From Plectrocnemia conspersa (lineage: Eukaryota; Arthropoda; Insecta; Trichoptera; Polycentropodidae), in contig VTFK01000028.1 of NCBI GenBank assembly GCA_009617715.1, positions 124,001 to 188,000 on the forward strand: DNA of 64,000 nucleotides, in the 5' to 3' direction. Below are positions 50,166 to 64,000 of the stretch, one piece after another. The notes below the pieces were generated by a model. That model was not told where the DNA came from. It did no database searches and worked only from the letters and a program-made list of their open reading frames with translations. Each line of letters opens with the position of its first letter. Position 1 is the stretch's first letter. The position numbers and the translations under genes were made by a program.

Positions 50166-50639
50166 ACCTTTGTAAGTACGATTGTTAAGACCAAGAAAGG
50201 TAGTTAACGGCTAAGCGCGCAGTTAGCATCGGAACAAACCATTCCAACCGCTTAATAAATGTACATATATATACAACCATTTTTGCTGCCATCGGAAGCC
50301 GATCTAGTAAATACTAAATAAATATTATTATTTAATAATCTTTTATTTGTATTTAAAAAAAATTAATAACAAAAGTCTTGCGCCATTAAAATCGAGTTAT
50401 TTAATAACATAAATATCACGTTTACTTTTTTTATCACCGAATTAATGTAAAGATAAATTTAAAAAATCTATATCACAATTTGTTTTATTGACTCGTTCCC
50501 AAAACTTTACTGCCGCACAAAATGTATATATGCACATAATTTACTTTTGTTTACACTCGACGAGCCACGTTTGAAATGTGTCCAATAAATTTTCCAATTA
50601 TAACGACGCCGGTTTCCTTCATTCGCTTGCCAGCTTTTC

Positions 50640-50824
50640 GGTGACCTATCTTGGCTTGACTGCGTTTGACAGTTGACAGTCAGTTGGTATTTCATAAAAT
50701 GAAATTTTCCGAGAAAATAAGAAAACACTCGTCAGTCCAACGGCCAATATCTCCAAGACACAAGATAACTCGGTTATGCATTTACGTGATGATACACATC
50801 CCTCAACTCTCAAAAAATATATAA
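50640..50824 (+). promoter_or_regulatory. candidate promoter with TTGACAG repeats and short ORF
   Basis: TTTGACAGTTGACAGTCAGT then TGG (50665-50687) combines tandem TTGACAG words with a TCAGTT initiator. I recall TGACAG/CTGTCA-type words around insect, especially moth and butterfly, core promoters. A 41-codon frame beginning MKFSEKIRKHSSVQRPISPR opens at 50699 and stops at 50822-50824; I do not recognise it. Chance or an old dead promoter is possible. Confidence 0.25.
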
Positions 50825-51940
50825 TTCATTTACATTAACTGAAAGCTGTTATTACTCCAGTAAATAAGCCCTTTAGAAAATTTTCTATATTGTCTTAAAT
50901 GAATATAGCCACTTTCATTTGACAATTCACCTAAGAGGTACCATTATATTTAATTGACATTTATAAGGACTGCTTTAATTGTATGGCTTGTATGTATGAG
51001 TTAATTCGTTAACAAGCAATAAAATTATACGGTAAGTTAATTCATAATAAATAAAATTATTAATTAATATATATATATATATATATTTTATTATAATGTA
51101 TAAAATGCAGCTTCCTGAAGATCGAGAGAGATAAAACTTAATAACGAAAAAATAGCGTTCGTTAAAAAGCAGCAGAGGAATTTCTTTGTTTCAAATCGCT
51201 CTGTCTCTCGACGAATTTGATTTAGAATTAAACGAGATAAAATCTCTCAAAATTCTGTGAGTCTATTGTTAATATATATATATATATATAGCAGTACCTT
51301 AAAATATGCATAATATATACATATAAAGCGTGATCCATTAAGAGCTTTACAACACAATATTTAACATTTGTAATTCACAAATATGCACATATCTTTTTTT
51401 TACATATAGTTTATTATTTTCAGTAACATAGCTGTTCTTTATATTATTTACATATATAACAGATTTAACATAAAGATGTGCTACAACTAGAAATATTACG
51501 TTCTGTTGAAGCTAATCATGATTGGTAACGAGATATCTGTCAGCATTCTTATGGCACTCTGCCCATTTATGCCTATGATTTAATTTTTTTTGCTATAACG
51601 TTGACATATTTTAATGTTAATAATATGCATTATTAAATAATTTATTTAGGAAGTAATATTTTTTTTGCAATTTTATACAGCCATCTTCTAAAAATACTTA
51701 TTTAATTAGTTTTTTTAGGAAAGCTTGAATAGTAGCAAATAAATAGATAAGTAAAAGTAATTCACTGATATCAAGCAATAACTATACATCTTTATCTTAA
51801 ATAACCTTAAATAGTTTATTATGTTTTTAAATATTTATGTACAATATTTATTTTTGGTTGATTAAAATAAATATTTTTATTATAATAAACTTATAGGCAA
51901 CAATAATTAAAATTCCTCATTTTTTTTATTAATTTATTTT
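50825..51940. other. AT-rich non-coding stretch
   Basis: It contains short (TA)n runs at about 51068-51086 and 51273-51291. No gene is seen. Confidence 0.55.
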
Positions 51941-52020
51941 AAGGACGGAATAGCGTAGTTTGTAACGTTTCTGACAAGTAACTCTGAGGTATCAGGTTCG
52001 AACCACGGCAGCGGTCCTTT
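51941..52020 (+). repeat. tRNA-derived SINE-like copy A
   Basis: AAGGACGGAATAGCGTAGTT begins an A-box-like head and GGTTCGAACC (51995-52004) is a perfect B box. Outer GGAC/GTCC can pair like an acceptor stem. It shares CGGAATAGCGTAGTnnGTA with the copy at 57235 and is followed by a T/A-rich tail. The family is not named. Confidence 0.55.
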
Positions 52021-57234
<5,214 letters not shown>

Positions 57235-57312
57235 AGGTCGGAATAGCGTAGTCCGTACGGTTTCAGATTGGTTAACAAAAGGCCGCGGGTTCGAGCGACG
57301 GCAACAGACTCA
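57235..57312 (+). repeat. tRNA-derived SINE-like copy B
   Basis: AGGTCGGAATAGCGTAGTCC begins the head, and GGGTTCGAGCG (about 57287) is a near-perfect B box. The head matches copy A at 51941, and the sequence passes into an AT-rich tail. Internal spacing differs from copy A, so they are diverged members or related tRNA pseudogenes. Confidence 0.5.
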
Positions 57313-58614
57313 AAATTTTATTTATTAAAATGCGGTAGTAATAAAAAAACAGCTGCAAATTGACATTTATAGATTATTTGTGTTTTATCTAATATAAAAA
57401 TGTAAAGTAAAAATAAAATTATTAAAATAATTATGAAATTAAATACTATGAATGCTATAAGTAAAGCTTAAAAAAATATTTAAAATTGCTATGTGATTTA
57501 ATTTAAATTTTGAAAAAATCTTAAAACATTACAACAAAAAAGTAAGTTTAGTTTAAATATACATAACCTTTCTTAGCACCAAACTAAATATAAAACATAA
57601 ATAAATAAATATGGCAAAACAAAAAAATTCTCAACAAATTTTGTTTTCGAATTTGCAGCGTTAAAAGCTTATATCATTAAATTTATATTGTCTAAAATAA
57701 GCTCCTTAAATTAACAAAATTACTTGTATAATCTCTGCATAATTCAGAGCCTCTTTTATTTGCATCCGCTGCACCGCTTTTGTTTTAAATTTATAAAATT
57801 TACTACATGTGTCTTAATTTTTATTATTTGTTTTACTTTTAATATATGAACAAATAATATACTAATTATTTTTATTAAAATATTTAATTAAGTCTGAATA
57901 AAGCAACAGTATAATGTACACTAGCTAAACTCAAAATATTTGTATTATTAAATTAGTATGCCAACAATAAACAGCTACTCGTCAGTTTCAAAAGCGAAGA
58001 TAAAGCCTTAGCCGTTTAAGCCTTCAGCAATTCTATCCATCTGCACACTGTAACTACCCAAACACAAACTACGTGCAACAATCAAACAACGTAGTCAATT
58101 GTAAGCAATAAACAACCAAACGTCAGTCAAATAGACTCTTTTCTCACAATGCACGCAACTGTAAATAATAATCGCTTTGTGCATCGTCTTGTGATTCTTC
58201 ACATATTGCAATGGCAACCTCAAAAAGGACTGAAATAATATTTATTAAGCGCTAAAAGAGAAATTATTTATAAATATAACATAATGTGGCACTATGCTGT
58301 TTCATATGTCATAAATCTATAGCTGTTATAAAGAAGTATAACGTAAAACGACACAATAAAATGAAACACAAAAGAAATTGATTGCATTCAAACCAATTAA
58401 GATTTCAGAGAATCTCTCACCAATCAACATAACTATTTGATAAAAGTTTGTATACAAAAAAAATACAAGAAATTTGCACAAAATTATTTAAATATTTATC
58501 TAAAAAAAAAATTATCAATACCTATTATGCGGCCCGCTTACGATAAAGTTACCGATTCTATCTAGCACATAGCTCATATTATTTATATTAATAAATTTAT
58601 TTAAAATATTTCGA

Positions 58615-58890
58615 GATAGCCTAGGTTAGGGTATATTTATACCCTAACATAACTCAGCCTAACTCAAATTTTTAAATGACTACGTTTTTTCCTAAAAAAT
58701 ATTTTTTGTCAAATTTATTAAATGCATATGAACTCTATATAATGAAAAAACGTACAAATGTTTATATATAAATTTGAGTGAAATATAAACCTTACCTAGT
58801 TTAGCCCAATTTAAAAAAGTTGTTCATATAATCAATGAGTTAGGCTAAGTTAGGCTACGATATATGTACCCTAACCTAACCTAACTAAAA
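58615..58890. repeat. TTAGG-like inverted repeats
   Basis: GTTAGGGTATA/TATACCCTAAC (58625-58648) is a perfect 11-bp stem with a two-base loop. About 200 bp on, GTTAGGCTAAGTTAGGCTAC faces ACCCTAACCTAACCTAAC. These are degenerate versions of the insect telomere word in both orientations, probably part of a dispersed repeat rather than a telomere. Confidence 0.6.
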
Positions 58891-60269
58891 ATATTTTTAT
58901 TATTAAATTTATACAATATATTTTGATTGAGTCTATATAAATGCTACTCTTTAAAGTATCTCAATACAGCTTTTTTAAATAAATTATATATATATATATA
59001 TTTGAACACATTATATTAGGAATAAAATATAAATCTAACCTAATTTAGAACAACTTTGAACAAAGGTGTATGAATTGTGAATGAAATAAAAGTTGATTTA
59101 CGGTATATTATGCTCGTGTTAAGATTACATTAGTGATTGTAATTAACACATATTCCAAAAAAACTATGACACAAAATTCAGTAATTTTATAAATTTGAGC
59201 AGTTAAATTTATTGTACGATTTTATAAATGAATTTATTTTATAGACCCTTACTTTAGATATTTACATTTTACACTAAATTTTATTAAAAAATAACACGTT
59301 ACAATATTCAAGCATTTAAAATATATTTTGAGCTTCGTATATAAATGAAAAAGTATCAAACATTAGGCATGCAAGAAAATATCTAGCAAGTTAGACCATT
59401 GATATAATTTATGATCACAATGCAGGATTTAGAATAGCTGACGTTTGAATTCGAATCCTTGCCCGTAGGTACATTAATAACCTCCCATCCTTACTGTTAT
59501 GATTTAATCTCCTGAACGCCGAGCTGAGTGGACAAATCCTTTTTGGTTCACAATGGACTTTTTGGGGGTCATTGATTTAATTTTATATAAACATAGAAGT
59601 ACTTTTCCTATATTTTATTTAGCCTACTATAGAATTTTGTAGAGAGCACATATATAAAATACCCTTTTCTAAGGACATATATTATTGTGAATAAATGTAA
59701 TATTTTTACTTCTCTAATAACTCCTATGAGTTTTATTTTAAACTTATGATTTAAAATTACCTACTGCCATAATCTAGTGAATGTTATGACAATCTCACAA
59801 TATAAATACAGAAGAATATCTAAAATATTTTGTATATAAGGTAATGAGATTCACTATGTTTTTGTCGTGTGTTAAGAATAATATGTAATTTTCTTTTATC
59901 TCATACAGTATATATACCATATTATACATATTAAAGATAATATGGTTTGTCTTATCGATATGATTTGCAACAATACTAATTAATTGTAAACCCATAGATT
60001 AAAAACTTAAATATCTAAAGAAAAAAATATATAGTGTAAATAATTCTGAATGTAGTCTATAGCTTAAAAATGCAAAAATTAGGCATTGGCAATTTTATAT
60101 ATTTTGCAATAAAAGTGTGATATCTAAACGTTTACGGCCACTCTTCTAGATAAATAATTAAAATAACATAGAAAGTTTTCATGCATAGTTCAATGTAATA
60201 TAGAAATTCTGCTTTATAGTTTCAAAGAATATATTCCAGATACAATGATATTATACAGCCGAATGGAAA

Positions 60270-60620
60270 TAATTCTAGGGAATAAGGACAGCGTCCCGTC
60301 GGGCTGGTGTCGGCTAAGTTTTTCGGGATCGAATCCAAGAAACGGTCCTTCCGGTAGCCAAGTTTTCTTCCATTCAGCAGATGCTACTCAGATAATTCAG
60401 TGCGCTGGGTGGGCGGAGGAGGCGAGCAGTCTTCTGCGAGTGCATATTTCTTGTATCCCAGATGAGATTTTCTCCCGGATCGTATTTTATCGGGCGAAAT
60501 TGAATTAGCCATGGGTAAATACGTATCCAAATTGCTTTGAGAGCGACTCCTCCTCCTTCTCGAGAAAGTGCAACCGATTCGCTCTCACATAAATAAATGC
60601 CGAACCAAGTTGCAAAGCGT
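60270..60620. other. GC-richer island, possible regulatory element
   Basis: This block, with words such as TTTTATCGGGCGAAATTGAA and TTAGCC, stands out from the AT-rich flanks. Frames are open on both strands but show no domain. A conserved non-coding element is my best reading. Confidence 0.35.
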
Positions 60621-63600
60621 TGCATGAGTTTTTTTTTATGTGTGCTGTTTGTATCTTTTTGAAAAATTAAAATCGTTTTTGAATGAGAGTAAAATTTTCT
60701 GCCGATTATTGTTATTGTTTTTAGATGACCTCTGTTATAAAGTTGATGTGATTTATTAGACAAAATCAATCTATATTTTGATTTATTTGAAATTTGGACA
60801 TCGTGACCTGACAGGTTGTCTCGATACGTCACAATGGCTTAATAAATGTTCTGAAAAAATTTAACCCACTAAAGATATAAAACACAATTTTGTAACATGG
60901 ATCATATAATTCAAAATATTATAAAATATGAGCTCGAATAAAACTGCCTTTTATTCAGAATTAAAATATTTAATGCCTAATTAACACTATCTTATGAAAC
61001 AACTACGATTTGAAAAAGTAGGAAGGGATTAAAAATTACAATATTTTTTGACCACCATCAGTGAACAAATACTATTTTAATTATATGATATATGCTCCAA
61101 TAATATTTTAATAATTTTAAATTTAAATTCAAAGGTTTCCAAACTAAAGGGCGAGAGATAGTTTAAAAGAAGGAGTCAAAATTTAACCTGTAAACCTTTA
61201 TTATAAATTTATTCCTTATGTTTTAAAATAAAAAGGATGAATTGCCTTTTACTTTCTCAACTCTACTACTCCCACTGAGTCTTAGCCTCTTACAAAATTA
61301 AAAATTAAATTAAAATATTTTTCAAGGAACACAAATGCATCCATTGCTTTTAAAATACACAGAATTCATAAAAAAATTAAAGCCATAAAAATATTTGATT
61401 ACAAAAATATACATATGGTTGATGTGTTTTTTACCAAAACTTATATTGAAATAAATATAATGTCAATGGAAAAAATCTATTTATCAATGAATAGCATAAT
61501 GCATTTAAATCAACAACTTTCTAAATAAACAGCAAATATAATTATCATGCGATTTGCACCAAAAATTTGAGACAAACTCTAGTTCAACTTTCTTTGAATA
61601 AAAGTGAATAGTTTTTGAGAGACTTTGTTGAGCAAAGCTGTACAGATCTTGTTGTTAGTCTTAACATTTTATTTATGCGAAATTAAATTTTCTGCTTTAG
61701 CTACTATTACATTAAAATATCAACCCTATTTTAAGGTAAAAAGATTAACCGCGTGTAATACTTTCATCGATAACAACATAATATAAGTAACGCATTTATA
61801 ATATATATATAAGTAAACTTTATTGTTCTTTATTTTTTAAAGTTAAACTAATTTTATTATTAAACAAATTGCTTAAATTATTAAATAAAATTAAAGAGGC
61901 GCTAATATTTTTTTTAATATCAAGTCTGGGTTCAACTATATTTGAGTTAATTGTGGGGTTAAACTATCTATATTGGTCAAATCTGTATGTGTATATTTTA
62001 AATGCTAAGAAAAACTTTATTTTTATCCCATAATTTGGTTTCGTGATAACTCAAGCGTTAAAAGGGCATAGCAAAGAACTTTGTTGCGTATATACGTGCG
62101 CAGAAAACTAACTTGTGTGTGCCCTTCCTAAAATCTAGATTGTCTGAACGTTGCGAAATAAAATATGAACGAGCACCTCGAGTGGTTTTGTTATATGTGT
62201 TTTGACTCTAGACGATTTAGCAGCCTAAATGGTTATGGGATGATGAATGCTTGAATGTGAGTTTTGCGATTTGCAGGTGATGTACGGTTATTTTTGTTAC
62301 AGTAATTCCATAAAGATGAGCGTTAAACTCTTCTAACAATGATAACAACTATAAATTAAATATATTGACACTCCATTTTAACAATAGAGATTATATAACA
62401 TTGCCATAGATAAAATATGGATCAAGCGTTGATTATTCAAATATGATTTGGGTTAGGATTATATTGTATAGAATTGGGTTATGCCTGATTATGTTAGGTT
62501 GGGTAAAATCAAGATAAAGCATATACAAGTATTATAAAAAATCTAAAACAGTTTATATAAAGTAGTACTGTATATTAGAAAGTGGGTTTTATTTTCATAA
62601 ATGTGACTAAACATAGAGTGACTTTAGTTTAGGACTGCAAGAAGAGAAATATTGTCTGTCTATTATGTTTACACACATAAAATAATTTAGAATGAAAATT
62701 GCTGTATTTTAATGTAAGGTTACTAATAATTAATTTAGGGAATTTATTATTGGTTAATTGTCAACAGACGCAGGTACATTTATTTATTTATTTTTCAATT
62801 AGGGCTTTGGGTGTAAACCTTTTATTGACACGTTTTTAAATTCTGTTTTTTTTTCTCTAAAAACTCAAAAAAAAAATACAGTATACTAAGTTTATCATTT
62901 GAAATTACTTTTGATAATCATTACTTGTAAAATTAAACGACAACTGCAAACTATTGTTTTTCATTGTTTTCGTCAATTGTATATAATTTTTTTTTTAAAG
63001 AAACAAACTAAAACTAAATAATGTAAGTCAAATATAATTTCAAAAGCATTTTCATATATTTTTTTGAGTTCACAATATTATTTATATGTTCATCAGCTAT
63101 GAGATAATAAATTAAATAATTATACAAAGGTGAAAATAAAATATAATTATTACATAGTACAGATAAATCGCAAATTAATTTTTAAAAAAATAAATTTACT
63201 ATAACGATTATAAATTTATTACCATCGAAAAAATTAAAACCCGAATAACGAATTATGCAAACGTAAATTTAGTCATATCATTCGAAAAGTTATTACTTGT
63301 TAACATAAGTTTGCAATGATTTAGACTCAGTGGTTATATGTACCGAATAAAATATAATTAAAACCAATTGAGTCTGAGATTGTTTAACGTCCTATATGTT
63401 GACACAAAATTAAATCAGTGATAGATAATCAGACAATTAACGTCGTTAATTTATTATAAATTATTTATGTTAAGTTATGTAAAAAAAATGAAAGAATAAA
63501 AAATCCCTGTGCTAGATAGATAAAAACTTTCTTTATATAGCTTGACTTCAAATTTAAAACATTTGGATATTTGTATATTAACATTGTTTTAAAATAAAAT

Positions 63601-63640
63601 TTGTTTAATACAAACAAGATTTTTTATGAGCTGAAGAAGT

Positions 63641-63698
63641 TAATTATTAAATAATTTTCTATACCTAATATGCCTAATTATTAAATAATTTTCTATAC
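63641..63698. repeat. 34-bp-period direct repeat
   Basis: The 24-base block TAATTATTAAATAATTTTCT then ATAC occurs at 63641-63664 and again exactly at 63675-63698, with a 10-base spacer. It is probably a small tandem duplication. Confidence 0.9.
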
Positions 63699-64000
63699 GA
63701 CATAGCTTTATTTTAAATAATTATCATGATATTCATCGGTGAAATAAGAAAAATCTTATACTGAATTTTAAGGTATATATTTTTTTTAAACACTAATAAA
63801 ATTATTTTCTATTTAAACTTTTTCAAATTATATTCTATTTAAATTATGTTTGATTTTAATTTTTCAATTGTGTAAATTTAAAGATATGCATTTTTCTGAA
63901 TTTCTAATTCTGAAATAATCGTCTATACAAAATACAATATATATTCAACTTAAACCTGGGCACTGTGTCTCATTGTTTCATATAGTATATGTATTCAAAG

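Larger units (their letters stand above)
57313..64000. other. AT-rich non-coding stretch to window end
   Basis: No gene is supported. It contains TTAGG-like inverted arrays (58615-58890), a GC-richer island at about 60270-60620 with a 152-codon minus-strand frame lacking any domain, a weak tRNA-like B box at about 59451, and a 34-bp repeat at 63641-63698. Confidence 0.5.

Noticed and set aside
58615..58890. Interstitial telomere
   Set aside because: The TTAGG words are few, degenerate and in both orientations.
59430..59560. tRNA-like B box (TTCGAATCC)
   Set aside because: No A box at proper spacing and no match to the other SINE-like copies.
60374..60832. 152-codon minus-strand ORF
   Set aside because: No recognisable domain, an unusual mix of residues, and it lies over a GC-richer island that is open on the other strand too. 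More likely non-coding.
61128..61200. hAT-like end AAGGTTTCCAAACTAAAGGG
   Set aside because: It resembles a hAT terminus, but no partner repeat, duplication or transposase text was found.

Overview
The window looks like AT-rich insect nuclear DNA. It has GT/AG introns, long non-coding stretches, polyadenylation-signal-rich 3' ends, TTAGG-like degenerate repeats and many broken transposons. The order is not certain; a lepidopteran or other holometabolous insect is plausible, but I saw nothing that decides it.

Only one host protein-coding gene can be supported. Five exons on the + strand (20761-20894, 20984-21164, 22573-22691, 26557-26955, 29855-30172) join in frame. They encode the last ~383 residues of a single-pass membrane protein: a fibronectin type III domain, a transmembrane helix, a ~240-residue disordered cytoplasmic tail and a C-terminal ESTV that fits a class I PDZ ligand. 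Wording and layout match the Sidestep family of neuronal adhesion receptors. The immunoglobulin-domain exons expected upstream are not visible in the first 20.7 kb, so they lie outside the window or beyond very long introns. A possible signal-peptide first exon at 12222 is noted at low confidence.

The rest is intron, intergenic DNA and transposon debris. Most of the debris is missing from simple ORF listings because of frameshifts. Elements identified: (1) a complete-ended hAT element at 41116-42225 with 8-bp target duplications, and a 3'-truncated sister at 1841-2561, both carrying the end of a transposase on the minus strand; (2) a Tigger/pogo element with TIRs and TA duplications at 32706-34473, and a second Tigger relic near 17.9 kb; (3) a MULE-like element at 46945-48471 with imperfect 9-bp duplications, an internal ~171-bp tandem array and a possible FLYWCH fragment; (4) a jockey-type non-LTR retrotransposon at ~44.7-46.27 kb ending in a perfect 12-bp stem-loop, plus two older non-LTR relics (13.7-14.0 kb and 49.9-50.2 kb); (5) a ZBED5-like hAT relic (12.4-13.7 kb); (6) a Tc1 tail (11.24 kb); (7) tRNA-derived SINE-like copies (9.5, 51.9, 57.2 kb) and a small TIR element inside the last intron (28.4-28.7 kb).

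Structures worth testing that these do not explain are a ~96-nt imperfect hairpin of pre-miRNA size at 32341-32436 downstream of the host gene, a 42-bp perfect palindrome in the last intron, and several GC-richer islands that may be conserved regulatory DNA. I found no evidence of a new multi-gene system.
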